Shown here one piece after another: positions 8,164-17,723 of a stretch of 41,198 nucleotides of DNA. Made by a program: the position numbers and the translations under genes. Numbering within the stretch: the stretch's first letter is position 1; every line of letters begins with the position of its first letter. The DNA is from Acidobacteriota bacterium (lineage in GTDB: Bacteria; Acidobacteriota; Blastocatellia; Pyrinomonadales; Pyrinomonadaceae): contig JAKQII010000143.1 of NCBI GenBank assembly GCA_029557535.1, positions 1 to 41,198 on the forward strand. Reading direction: 5' to 3'. The notes under the pieces are model-generated. The model ran no database searches, was not told where the DNA came from, and was given only the letters and a program-made list of their open reading frames with translations.

Positions 8164-10632
8164 ATGAAAGAAAGTCGCGAGATGATCAAGAAACCGGCAC
8201 CTGAACGGTCGGAAATCGACCGGCCGTATGCCATGGACATGCCGCCGCCGGGAGGTTACGGCGCCTATCGCGAGCTCTACGCGTCCGAAGGGATGCAGCT
8301 CATGGATTACTGGCGCGCGATCCGCAAACGCCTCTGGCTGGTGATCGGGCTGACGGTGCTGGTGACGACGCTGACCGCGATCTATATGGCGCGGCGGCCG
8401 AGCATTTACCAGGCGACGGCGACCGTGCAGGTCGATCTTGAACAGACCAACCCGGACCTTGTCACGAGCGACCGCCGGGTGAGCGTGACAAACCCCGATC
8501 CCGCGTATTTCAACACCCAGCTCCAGCTCCTGACGAGCGAAACGCTCCTGCGGAGAGTCGTCAGGGAGCTCAACCTCGACAGTAACAAGGAGATCCAGTC
8601 GGCGCGGGCCGAGGAGTCGACGTCCGCGTGGCGCGGTTTTCTCAAAGCGATCGGGCTCGCCAGCGACGGCAAGAAAAAGGACGACAAATCCGGCGACCCG
8701 GGGCTGACGTCGAGCAGCGACGAGATGGCCGAAGCCATCCGGCTCGCCCCGTACATCGACATCATCCGCAAGAACCTGAGCGTCGATCCGGTGAGGGAAT
8801 CCCGGCAGACTGTCAAGGAAACGCGTTTGATAAACGTTTCGTTCAGGCACTCAAACCCCCAGTTGTCGGCCGAGATCGTCAACGGGATCGCCGAGGTCTT
8901 CACGAAACAGAATCAGGAGAAACGTTCGGGATCGAGCAAAAAAACGAGCGATTTTCTCGAAGAACGCATTACCGATCTTCAGACGCAGATCAAGAACGAC
9001 GAGGAGAAGATGGCGGAGCTCAAGAAAGGCTCGGGCATCATCAATCTCGACGAACAGACGACGATCGTCCTGCAGCGGCTTGAAGGGCTCAACAAACAGC
9101 TTCTTGACACCGAAAATCTTCGGAAGAACGCCGAAGCGCAGTACAACGCGGTCAAAAACACGCCCGAACAGCTCAATTCTCTGGCCGAAGCGGAAGTGAT
9201 CCGGTACACGACCGAGCGCGAGAACGACATGCGGACGCTCCGCAACCGCGTCCTCGAGCAGACGACGCAGCTTCGGGCCGAACGCGAGAAACTCCTGGTC
9301 GAGTACCAGGTCTCATCGCCCGAGGTGCAGGAGATCGACAAGAAGATCGAAACACTCAACGGCGGTCTGAAGGAGGCGCAGGACAAGAACGAGAAGGATC
9401 TAAGCGATTTCAGGAAGCGCGCTTCGCAGACGATCCTCGACAACCTCAAGACGAAGTACGTGCAGGCGAAGGGACAGGAAGACAAGATCCGCGCCGCGTT
9501 CAACGAACAGTACAACCAGGCGCAGACGCAGAACGGCGCGGCGATCAACATCCGTCTGCTCGAACAGAATCTCGAAACGAACAAGGGTTTCCTGAAAGAT
9601 CTGAACCAACAGCAGAGTTCGAACGTGATCGTCGCCCAAGGGTCCGATAATAATATTTCGATCGCGGAGATCGCGATCCCGCCGGACATTCCGATCGCGC
9701 CGAGGCGGCTCATGACGGTTCTTGCGGCGCTCGTGCTTTCGACGCTCTTCGGCGCCGGCCTTGCGCTGTTCCTCGAATATCTCGACGATACCATCCATTC
9801 GACCGAAGAAGTCGAGAGCCTCTTGCAACTTCCTGCGCTGGCCGCCATCCCGACGATGGATTCGATGCCGAAGCGGCGTCTGCTATTGGTGGGAGGTGCT
9901 TCCGAAGAACCCGATATCAAACCGAATACCGAGCTGCTCATCAACAACGATCCGCGCTCGTCCCTGGCGGAAGCATACCGGCAACTGCGGACGTCGATCC
10001 TGCTTTCGACGGCCGGGCATGCCCCGAAATCGTTGCTGATAACATCGAGCCTTCCGGCCGAAGGGAAGACGACGACGGCCGTCAACACCGCCATCAGTCT
10101 TGCCCAGACGGGCGCCAAAGTGCTGGTGATCGACGCCGATATGCGCCGTCCGAGGTTGCACAGCGTCTTCGGGATCAGCAATGCACAGGGGCTCAGCACG
10201 ATACTTTCGAGCGAGATGCCCGAGAAGGAGGTCGTCGCGACCGCGCAGTACGACGAAGATTCGAAACTGTTTTTGTTGCCTTCGGGGCCGATCCCGCCCA
10301 ATCCGGCCGAACTTATCGGGTCGGAACAAATGTCAAATCTGCTGAGGATCATGCAGGACAACTTCACGCACGTCGTCGTCGATTCGCCGCCGATCGCGTC
10401 GTTCACGGACGGCGTCCTGATCGCTTCGATGGTTGACGGCGTGATCCTCGTCGTTCATTCCGGAAAGAGTTCGCGGCAGGTCGTCAAGCGCGCGCGCCAG
10501 TTTCTTCAGGATGTCGGCGCGAAGATCTTCGGCGTCGTGCTCAACAACGTCAATCTGCGATCGCAGAACGACTACTACTACCAATCCTACTATCATCAGG
10601 ACTACTACCGTCACGACGACGAAGCTCAATGA
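8164..10632 (+). CDS. wzc: Polysaccharide co-polymerase / BY-type tyrosine autokinase (Wzc-like, Wzz + CpsD fusion)
   Basis: Wzz-like N-term with two TM segments, coiled coil, SSLPAEGKTTTAVNTAISLAQTGAKVLVIDADMRRPRLH Walker A/A', C-terminal Tyr cluster NDYYYQSYYHQDYYRHDD. Confidence 0.95.
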   Translation: MKESREMIKKPAPERSEIDRPYAMDMPPPGGYGAYRELYASEGMQLMDYWRAIRKRLWLVIGLTVLVTTLTAIYMARRPSIYQATATVQVDLEQTNPDLVTSDRRVSVTNPDPAYFNTQLQLLTSETLLRRVVRELNLDSNKEIQSARAEESTSAWRGFLKAIGLASDGKKKDDKSGDPGLTSSSDEMAEAIRLAPYIDIIRKNLSVDPVRESRQTVKETRLINVSFRHSNPQLSAEIVNGIAEVFTKQNQEKRSGSSKKTSDFLEERITDLQTQIKNDEEKMAELKKGSGIINLDEQTTIVLQRLEGLNKQLLDTENLRKNAEAQYNAVKNTPEQLNSLAEAEVIRYTTERENDMRTLRNRVLEQTTQLRAEREKLLVEYQVSSPEVQEIDKKIETLNGGLKEAQDKNEKDLSDFRKRASQTILDNLKTKYVQAKGQEDKIRAAFNEQYNQAQTQNGAAINIRLLEQNLETNKGFLKDLNQQQSSNVIVAQGSDNNISIAEIAIPPDIPIAPRRLMTVLAALVLSTLFGAGLALFLEYLDDTIHSTEEVESLLQLPALAAIPTMDSMPKRRLLLVGGASEEPDIKPNTELLINNDPRSSLAEAYRQLRTSILLSTAGHAPKSLLITSSLPAEGKTTTAVNTAISLAQTGAKVLVIDADMRRPRLHSVFGISNAQGLSTILSSEMPEKEVVATAQYDEDSKLFLLPSGPIPPNPAELIGSEQMSNLLRIMQDNFTHVVVDSPPIASFTDGVLIASMVDGVILVVHSGKSSRQVVKRARQFLQDVGAKIFGVVLNNVNLRSQNDYYYQSYYHQDYYRHDDEAQ

Positions 10633-11564
10633 GCGCCGGCGAAAAGCAACCGAGAGTCGAGATAGTCACGCCGGTGCATAACCGGCGTGATATTACTTTG
10701 CAGTGCCTGCGGAGCCTTTCTCGGATCGACCGCGCGGGTCTCGATGTCCATGTCATCGTCGTTGACGACGGGTCGACGGACGGCACCGCCGACGCCATAC
10801 GCGAAGCCTATCCGGACGTCGAGATTATCGCCGGCGACGGCAGTCTGTGGTTCACGGCCGGAACGAACCGCGGGATCGAAGCGGCGATGCGTCACGATCC
10901 CGACTTCGTGCTGACGATGAACGACGATCAGATTTTCGACGAGAGATTTCTGCAACGGATGGTCGGTACGGCGCGCCGGCATCCGCGTTCGGTGGTCGGG
11001 GCGCTGCTGTTGCTGTGGGACGAACCGCATCGGGTCTTTCAGGTTGCGCCGCGATGGGAGACGATGTCGGGTGGGTTCCGGCACTGGGTGCAGCAGACGG
11101 TCTGGACCGTGCCGGAGTCCCCTTTCGAGGTCGAACTGATCGTCGGAAACTGTGTCCTGTTCCCGGCCGAAGCGATCCGCGAGAACGGTCTGATGGATGA
11201 GAAGCGGTTTCCGCATTACGGCGACGCCGAATATACGCCGCGCATGCGCCGGAACGGCTGGAAACTGCTGATCGAGCCCGCCGCGCGCGTCTTTTGCCAG
11301 CCCAACAATCCGCCGCCGCGCGTCAGAAAGATGGGCCTCAGGAAGTTGTTCAGGACCCTTTTCGTCGATCTCGGCAACGCGCATAGCCTGCGCCGCCGTT
11401 TCCTCGCCAACTGGCACGGCGCGCCGACACGGATCGAAGCATTGGTCGCGTTTCCTGTCTTTTTTGCGCGCTGGGCCGCCGGACGGAACATCGAGGGCGG
11501 TTACGCAAATTCCATCCCGGAGCCCCCGCTCAAGGAAACATACTCCATGAAGACCGTCGAGTGA
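10629..11564 (+). CDS. Glycosyltransferase family 2
   Basis: VEIVTPVHNRRDITLQCLRSL...VIVVDDGSTDGTADAI; overlaps the wzc stop by 4 nt (ATGA). Confidence 0.9.
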   Translation: MSAGEKQPRVEIVTPVHNRRDITLQCLRSLSRIDRAGLDVHVIVVDDGSTDGTADAIREAYPDVEIIAGDGSLWFTAGTNRGIEAAMRHDPDFVLTMNDDQIFDERFLQRMVGTARRHPRSVVGALLLLWDEPHRVFQVAPRWETMSGGFRHWVQQTVWTVPESPFEVELIVGNCVLFPAEAIRENGLMDEKRFPHYGDAEYTPRMRRNGWKLLIEPAARVFCQPNNPPPRVRKMGLRKLFRTLFVDLGNAHSLRRRFLANWHGAPTRIEALVAFPVFFARWAAGRNIEGGYANSIPEPPLKETYSMKTVE

Positions 11565-12536
11565 TCAGGGTTTGAGTTCCTCCAGCCAGTAGTCGACCAT
11601 CTCATCGAGCATCGTTTCGAACGTGTATCGAGGTTTCCAGCCGGTCATCCGGCGAAGTTTCGACGAATCACCCTTCAGATTGTGAAGTTCCTCCGGCCGC
11701 AGGTAGCGTTCGTTCACGGACACGAGTTGCTTCCAGTCGAGGCCGAGCCGGCCGAAGACATATTCCACAAGATCCTGAACGCTCTTCGAAACACCGGTCG
11801 CGCAGACAAAATCGTCGGGTGCGGCGAGTTGCAGGATCTGCCACATCGCCTCAACGTAATCTCGGGCGTGGCCCCAGTCCCGCGTCGCCTGCAAATTGCC
11901 GAGCTCAAGCCTGTCCGCCAGTCCGTAATGAATGCGGACCGCCTCCTTGCAGACCTTGTTCGTGACGAAGTTCGTTCCGCGCCGCGGACTTTCGTGGTTG
12001 AAAAGGATCCCGTTGCTGACGAACAGTCTGTACGCGTTGCGGTAGTTCCTCGCGAGGTGGTACGAGAATACCTTTGCGCAGCCGTACGGCGAGACCGGGT
12101 TCATCGGAGTCGTTTCGCGCTGGAAGCCGTCCGGTTCGATGGTGTTCCCGAACATCTCGGATGACGACGCCTGGTAGACACGGATGTCGGGTTTCATGAG
12201 CCGGACGGCCTCAAGGACGTTCACGGTGCTGACGCCGGTCGCGTTCGCGGTATAGATCGGCTGGTCGAAAGATATCCTGACATGAGACTGCGCCGCGAGA
12301 TGGTACAACTCGTCAGGCCGGGTTTCCTTGATAACGTAAACCAGGGACGAGAGATCCGTGATGTCCGCGTAGTGCAAACGTATCCGGTCGCGGATGTGTT
12401 CGATACGCGTCGTCTGCGTTTCGGCGACGGAATTGCGTTTGAGTATGCCAAAGACCTCGTAGCCTTTGTCGAGCAGGAACTCGGCAAGATAGCTGCCGTC
12501 CTGACCGTTGATGCCTGTAATCAGGGCCTTCTTCAT
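11565..12536 (-). CDS. gmd: GDP-mannose 4,6-dehydratase
   Basis: ALITGINGQDGSYLAEFLLDKGYEVFGILKR; ASSSEMFG; NPVSPYGCAKVFSYHLARNYR; LGNLQATRDWGHARDYVEAMW. Confidence 0.95.
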   Translation of the reverse strand: MKKALITGINGQDGSYLAEFLLDKGYEVFGILKRNSVAETQTTRIEHIRDRIRLHYADITDLSSLVYVIKETRPDELYHLAAQSHVRISFDQPIYTANATGVSTVNVLEAVRLMKPDIRVYQASSSEMFGNTIEPDGFQRETTPMNPVSPYGCAKVFSYHLARNYRNAYRLFVSNGILFNHESPRRGTNFVTNKVCKEAVRIHYGLADRLELGNLQATRDWGHARDYVEAMWQILQLAAPDDFVCATGVSKSVQDLVEYVFGRLGLDWKQLVSVNERYLRPEELHNLKGDSSKLRRMTGWKPRYTFETMLDEMVDYWLEELKP

Positions 12537-13444
12537 ATAGTCGAATGCTCTTTGTAATAATCGTAAACTTTTCTTATTCCTTCATTTAACGAAGTAAACT
12601 TAAAGTCGGGTATCAGCGACCGCATTCTCGCATTCGAGACGTCCTTGCGGTACTGACCGTCCGGCGAGATGTTGTCGAAATGGAGCTCGAAGTCATCTTT
12701 TCCGCACGCCCCGAGCGCGATCTCGGCGATCTCACGGATGGTGCGGTTCTCATCTACAGCGACGTTGAACGACTCCGTCAGGTCGGCGTCGATGCAGTGC
12801 CCGATTACCCGGGCGAGGTCGCCGCCGTACATGAATTGCCGCATCGGAGTTCCGGTGCCGAGCAGCCGGATTTCCTTGCGTCCTTCACGTTCTGCCTTAA
12901 TTATCTTCCCTAAAAGCGCTGTCAAATAATGACTTCGCTGTTCATCCACTTTATCAAATTCACCGTAAAGATTGCACGGGATCAGATAGTTGTATTTCAG
13001 CCCGTACTGCTTCGCATAAGCATCGATCTGGACCGCGAGCGATCGCTTGGCGATCGCGTACGGGAAGTTCGTGCTTTGCGGCGCGCCATTGTGCAGATCC
13101 TCCTCGCGCAGCGGGTATGTCGGGTAGGTGTCGGGATAGATGCACGTTGAAAGTACGGCCGTGAGGCGCGAAACCTCGTTCAGCCGCGCGTATTTCAGCA
13201 ACAGGGTGTTCATCAGCAGGTTGTCCTCGATGAACTCCGCCGGGTAGCCGATATTCTCGATGATCCCGCCGACGCGGGCTGCAAGATGCACGATATGATC
13301 CCAGCCGCGTTCGCAGAGGCGTTTCACATCCGCTTCGCTTCTGAGGTCGTAGTCACTCGAAGACAGGTATTCTGCTTCCGGGAGTATCTGCCGCAAATGT
13401 CTGCCGACAAGCCCGGAACCTCCCGTCACCACGATCTTCTTCAT
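12533..13444 (-). CDS. fcl: GDP-L-fucose synthase
   Basis: MKKIVVTGGSGLVGRHL start at 13444; HLAARVGGIIENIGYPAEFIEDNLLMNTLLL; STCIYPDTYPTYPLREEDLHNGAPQSTNFPYAIAKR. Overlaps gmd start by 4 nt. Confidence 0.93.
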   Translation of the reverse strand: MKKIVVTGGSGLVGRHLRQILPEAEYLSSSDYDLRSEADVKRLCERGWDHIVHLAARVGGIIENIGYPAEFIEDNLLMNTLLLKYARLNEVSRLTAVLSTCIYPDTYPTYPLREEDLHNGAPQSTNFPYAIAKRSLAVQIDAYAKQYGLKYNYLIPCNLYGEFDKVDEQRSHYLTALLGKIIKAEREGRKEIRLLGTGTPMRQFMYGGDLARVIGHCIDADLTESFNVAVDENRTIREIAEIALGACGKDDFELHFDNISPDGQYRKDVSNARMRSLIPDFKFTSLNEGIRKVYDYYKEHSTI

Positions 13445-13629
13445 ACCTTCAAACGATACACATTTTGAAAGAGGCGGACAAGTGACCGAACCGGGTAGCC
13501 ATTTCAATTAAAATCAACAAGTTAGCAGGGTTTGCAAGACAGTCGCCGACGATTTTGGTAGAATTCCGACTTCGATTTGCCGAGCTATAAATTACTTTAA
13601 CTGTCGCCGGGCCGACACCTAGAGATCAC

Positions 13630-14859
13630 TTGAACCCTGAACGCCGAGAATTGGCAGCGCCTGAACAGATCGTGTTTGCGTGGAACTACCTCGAGTGGGG
13701 CGGTGCCCAAATGTATTTCCTCGGCATCGCGCGCCGGCTCAAGGGACGCGCGTCGATTCGGTTCGTCTTGCCGAAAGGGACCGGGAGCCAGTTTCTGGAC
13801 TTCTGCGAAGACGCGGGCTTCGAGGTCGAATTCCTTGAGCGCCACGCGGACCTGCTGCCGGCGCCGGGAATCCGCCGGAAGATCGAACGTCATTACCGCA
13901 AGTTGACGTGCGAACTTGAGTTGGTCGGGCATTTACGGCGTTTCGAACCGGCGAAGACGCTGATCCATGTCGAGCTCTCACCGTGGCAGTCGATCCTCGC
14001 GATCGCCGCTCTGGCCCGGCGTTTCGCGACGTGTTCGACGATGCACAATCGGCTTCCTGACGTTCCCGGATGGCGCCGATCGCTTTGGCGGGCGAAATTT
14101 CGCGTCGCCGCGATGCTACGCCGTTACAGGCTCTTTGCGTCCAACTGCGATGCGCGTGAGAGCCTGCGTCCGGTGGCCGCGGCGGAGTGGGTCGAACGGA
14201 TCCCGGTGACATTCACGAACATCGATCCGGACGAGATCGGGTCGGCTTCGAGCGGCGGACGGGATTGGCGGAAGGAACACTCCGTCAGCGAGGATGCGTT
14301 CGTCGTCGTGACGGTCGGACAGTTCATCGACCGCAAGGGACGGTGGGAGACCGCCGAAGCCGCCGCGATTCTGCGCAAACGCGGCGAAAACATTGTGTTC
14401 GTATGGGTTACTAACTCGGAGATCCCGGCCGGCGACCTCGACCGCCTAGCATCTTTCGGGGCCGCGGATTCGTTCAGGCTGGTCCGTTCCGAGGAGGCCG
14501 GCGCATCGCATCTCGAGCTGATGAGGTTTGTCCGCCAAGCCGACGCGTTCGTCCTCGCGAGTCACGTCGAGGGGCTTCCGATCGCGTTGCTTGAGGCGAT
14601 GGCGCTCGGGGTGCCGTCGGTTTCGACGCGGGTAAACGCGATCCCCGAGGCGGTCATCGACGGCGAAACCGGGCTGATCGTCGAACCGCGCGATCCGGAG
14701 TCGCTCGCCGATGCGGTCATGCGCTTGAAAGGCGACCGTCCGCTCGCGGAGCGTCTGGCAGCGGCAGGGAGAGAGAAGGTGATCGCGGAATTCAACGAGA
14801 TCGCCGTCACCGAGGTTGCGTGGAAGGCTTATACGGAAGTTTTCGGAGGCCTCCGATGA
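13630..14859 (+). CDS. Glycosyltransferase family 4 (GT-B)
   Basis: FVVVTVGQFIDRKGRWETAEAAAIL; VLASHVEGLPIALLEAMALGVPSVSTRVNAIPEAV donor-site motif; TTG start candidate. Confidence 0.88.
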   Translation: MNPERRELAAPEQIVFAWNYLEWGGAQMYFLGIARRLKGRASIRFVLPKGTGSQFLDFCEDAGFEVEFLERHADLLPAPGIRRKIERHYRKLTCELELVGHLRRFEPAKTLIHVELSPWQSILAIAALARRFATCSTMHNRLPDVPGWRRSLWRAKFRVAAMLRRYRLFASNCDARESLRPVAAAEWVERIPVTFTNIDPDEIGSASSGGRDWRKEHSVSEDAFVVVTVGQFIDRKGRWETAEAAAILRKRGENIVFVWVTNSEIPAGDLDRLASFGAADSFRLVRSEEAGASHLELMRFVRQADAFVLASHVEGLPIALLEAMALGVPSVSTRVNAIPEAVIDGETGLIVEPRDPESLADAVMRLKGDRPLAERLAAAGREKVIAEFNEIAVTEVAWKAYTEVFGGLR

Positions 14860-16367
14860 GCACGGGGACGAATTCCGCCGGCAGCGTCGCCCGCAATGCG
14901 ATCTACGGTGTGTCGACTTGGCTGCTCCCGCTCGGCATCAGTTTCGTCGCCACGCCGATCATAGTTAAAGCTCTAGGACACAACGGTTACGGGATTTACG
15001 CGCTCGTCCTTGGGTTTGTCGGCTACTCGTTCAATCTCAACACGGGGAGGGCGGTAACCAAGTACGTCGCCGAGTTTTCCGCGAGCGGCGAGACCGATCA
15101 AATCCGCGGCGTCGTTTCGACAACGCTCATCCTGAACCTGATCGTCGGGGCCGCCGGTGCAGCCGTGATCGCCCTGGCCGCCCCGTGGCTCGTGACGCGA
15201 TTGTTTCGGGTGGACGAACAGTTCGCCCCGACGGCGGTTCACGGATTCCACATCGCCGCCGCGATCATTTTCCTGACGATGCTGTCCCAGGTCTTTACCG
15301 CGGCCATCCAGGGATATCAGCGCTACGACCAGTTCTCGAAACTGACGAACCTGTCGAACATCACCAATATCGCGGGAAACCTGGCGCTTGCGTTCTCCGG
15401 ATTCGGCCTCGTCGCGCTTCTTGTCTGGAACGCCGGGGTGATCGGAACGTTCGCCATGCTCTCGTACCTCGTCGCGCGGCGACTCCTGCCCGAAGGCGCT
15501 ATCACGCTCCGTCCGCGGGCCGGGACGCTGCGGACGATCCTGTCGTTCAGCGGGGGGGTTATCGGCTACCAGATCGTTTCCAACCTGACGCTCCTTTTCG
15601 AACGCGGATGGATACTGCGGGAACTCGGCGAGGAACAGCTGACCTTTTACGTCGTCCCGATGACGCTCGGGATTTACATCCACGCCCTGGTCGCGAGTTT
15701 CCTACTCGTGATCTTTCCGCTTTCGAGCGAGATCGGTGCCGACCGCGCGAAGCTCCTGCGAATGTACCTGATCTCGACAAAAGTGGTCTTGTTCATCGTC
15801 GCCTTCGGAGCGCTGCTCCTGGTCCTTGAGAGCCGGCTTTTCCTGACGCTCTGGATGGGGGCTGAACTGGCGGCGAGTTCGGCGCCGGTTCTCGTCGTTC
15901 ACGCCCTGAGCTTCACGGTCGCCGGGCTGCTCGTCGTCACGTGGAATATGGTCGAGGGCCTCGGACGGCCGACGTACAACTTCATGGTCTATTCGGCCTG
16001 CTTCGCCGTTGCGGTCGGCGGGATGATACTTTTCACGCGCGAATACGGGATCATCGGGGCGGCATTGTCGCGTTTTGCCGGATTCGCGCTTCTGCTGTTC
16101 TCGGTGATGTATGTCGAGCGATGGGTTTTCGGTAAAATACAGTATCGGTTCTGGCTCCGGTCGCTCGCGATGATCGCGGCGGCGATCGCCGGGGCAGTGG
16201 CTGTCCTGAAGGGCTCGGAACTGATACTCGATGGTTGGTCGCTGATGATCGCCGGCGCGGCCGGCGCGGGAATCGTCTACGTCGGCATACTTTATGCCGT
16301 CGGTTTTATCGGCGCCGAAGAGATCGGGATCTTACGGAAACTCGTCGGACGCAAACAAACGGCATGA
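14856..16367 (+). CDS. wzx: Oligosaccharide flippase (Wzx-like, MOP superfamily)
   Basis: Polytopic; VARNAIYGVSTWLLPLGISFVATPIIVKALGHNGYGIYALVLGF; ATG at 14856 overlaps upstream TGA. Confidence 0.88.
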   Translation: MSTGTNSAGSVARNAIYGVSTWLLPLGISFVATPIIVKALGHNGYGIYALVLGFVGYSFNLNTGRAVTKYVAEFSASGETDQIRGVVSTTLILNLIVGAAGAAVIALAAPWLVTRLFRVDEQFAPTAVHGFHIAAAIIFLTMLSQVFTAAIQGYQRYDQFSKLTNLSNITNIAGNLALAFSGFGLVALLVWNAGVIGTFAMLSYLVARRLLPEGAITLRPRAGTLRTILSFSGGVIGYQIVSNLTLLFERGWILRELGEEQLTFYVVPMTLGIYIHALVASFLLVIFPLSSEIGADRAKLLRMYLISTKVVLFIVAFGALLLVLESRLFLTLWMGAELAASSAPVLVVHALSFTVAGLLVVTWNMVEGLGRPTYNFMVYSACFAVAVGGMILFTREYGIIGAALSRFAGFALLLFSVMYVERWVFGKIQYRFWLRSLAMIAAAIAGAVAVLKGSELILDGWSLMIAGAAGAGIVYVGILYAVGFIGAEEIGILRKLVGRKQTA

Positions 16368-17050
16368 GCGAATCAATCGAACTGGTGGATCGGGTGACCT
16401 TTATCAAACAGGCGGCGACCGGCCGCCGGACGCTGCATCTTGGCTGCACGAATTGGCCGTACACGGCTGATTCGATCGAGAAGGGAATGCTCCTGCATTT
16501 CGATCTGGAGCGAATGTCGTCGGAACTTTACGGCTTCGACTTCGATCAGAAAGGGATCGACGTCCTCGAGGCGCACGGCTCGCGGAACCTCTACAGGGCC
16601 GATCTCGAGCGGCTCGACGAGGTCGCGCTCGAAACGACCTTCGAGACCATCATCGCCGGCGAGATGATCGAGCATCTGAACAATCCGGGCCGCTTTCTCG
16701 ACGGGGTCAAGCGCTTCATGGATCCGTCGACGGACCTCGTGATCACGACGATCAACGCCTACTCGGCGATGCGGTTCGCGATGTACGGACTGCGCGGCCG
16801 CGGGGGCGTCAACGAACCGGTTCACCCGGACCATGTCGCCTATTATTCTTACCGGACGCTCAAGCTTCTGATCGAACGGAACGGACTCGTTCTCAAACGC
16901 TTCTGTTTTTACGATATCGGCCCCGAGCACCGGCCTTTTCTGCGCTGGTTTTACAAAGCGATAAATGATGTTAGTGTAAAGTTTTCGCCGCAGCTCGGCG
17001 ACGGCGTTATTGCGGTCTGCGGTCTTCCCGGTAACGAGAATGGACGGTAA
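16364..17050 (+). CDS. Class I SAM-dependent methyltransferase
   Basis: RRTLHLGCTNWPYT; FETIIAGEMIEHLNNPGRFLDGVKRFM. Start at MSESIELVD (ATG 16364). Confidence 0.8.
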   Translation: MSESIELVDRVTFIKQAATGRRTLHLGCTNWPYTADSIEKGMLLHFDLERMSSELYGFDFDQKGIDVLEAHGSRNLYRADLERLDEVALETTFETIIAGEMIEHLNNPGRFLDGVKRFMDPSTDLVITTINAYSAMRFAMYGLRGRGGVNEPVHPDHVAYYSYRTLKLLIERNGLVLKRFCFYDIGPEHRPFLRWFYKAINDVSVKFSPQLGDGVIAVCGLPGNENGR

Positions 17051-17723
17051 GAGCATCGAACTTCCCGAGTCTATGGCCGGCCTCGAAACGCACGACAAGG
17101 TGTTCGATCTTGTCCGGCGGTTTCTTGATCGCGGCGCTCGTATCATCGACCTCGGGGCCGGCCAGGGAGCGTTTTCAAAAAGACTTGCGGAGCTCGGCCA
17201 CGAGGTCGTGGCCGTTGATTCCGATCCCGCGAACTGGAAGGTGCCGGGGATCGACGTGCTCAACATCGACCTCGACACCGAATTCGCCGCGGGCATCGGG
17301 CGCGGAGGCTTCGACGCGGTCGTCGCGATCGAGATCGTCGAACATGTCGAGAACCCGTTCGGCTTTGCCCGCGAGGCGGCCAAACTGCTCAAACCGGGCG
17401 GTTTGTTCTTTTTGACGACACCGAATGTCGAGGCCGTCAGTTCACGGCTGATCTTTCTTTACACGGGCCGACTGAAGCATTTCGGCGCCTGGGAAACGGT
17501 CCGGCCGGCGCATATCACGCCGATCTTCCGTTGGAAGCTCGGGATGCTGCTCGCGGAGGCGGGTTTTGAGATCGTCGAGGAGGGCTTCAACCGCTATGAA
17601 CATAAGACCGGAACCAATATCAAGGGCCGGATCGCGGGGATCGCCGCCCGCGCCTTGGACCCTTTCCTGAAAGGCGAAAAAGGCGGTGAGTGCCGGATCG
17701 TCGTGGCACGCAGGACCAATTGA
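17040..17723 (+). CDS. Class I SAM-dependent methyltransferase (UbiG-like fold)
   Basis: GARIIDLGAGQGAFSKRLAELGHEVVAVDSDP; FDAVVAIEIVEHVENPFGFAREAAKLLKPGGLFFLTTPN. ATG 17040. Confidence 0.88.
   Translation: MDGKSIELPESMAGLETHDKVFDLVRRFLDRGARIIDLGAGQGAFSKRLAELGHEVVAVDSDPANWKVPGIDVLNIDLDTEFAAGIGRGGFDAVVAIEIVEHVENPFGFAREAAKLLKPGGLFFLTTPNVEAVSSRLIFLYTGRLKHFGAWETVRPAHITPIFRWKLGMLLAEAGFEIVEEGFNRYEHKTGTNIKGRIAGIAARALDPFLKGEKGGECRIVVARRTN

Noticed and set aside
8979-10406. 475-aa minus-strand ORF over wzc
   Set aside because: Ser/Arg-rich shadow of the Wzc-like coding frame; no recognisable domain.
13510-13629. Promoter for the 13.6-21.2 kb operon (TATAAAT near 13587, TAGAAT near 13559)
   Set aside because: -10-like hexamers exist but -35 matches and spacing are ambiguous; not strong enough to list.
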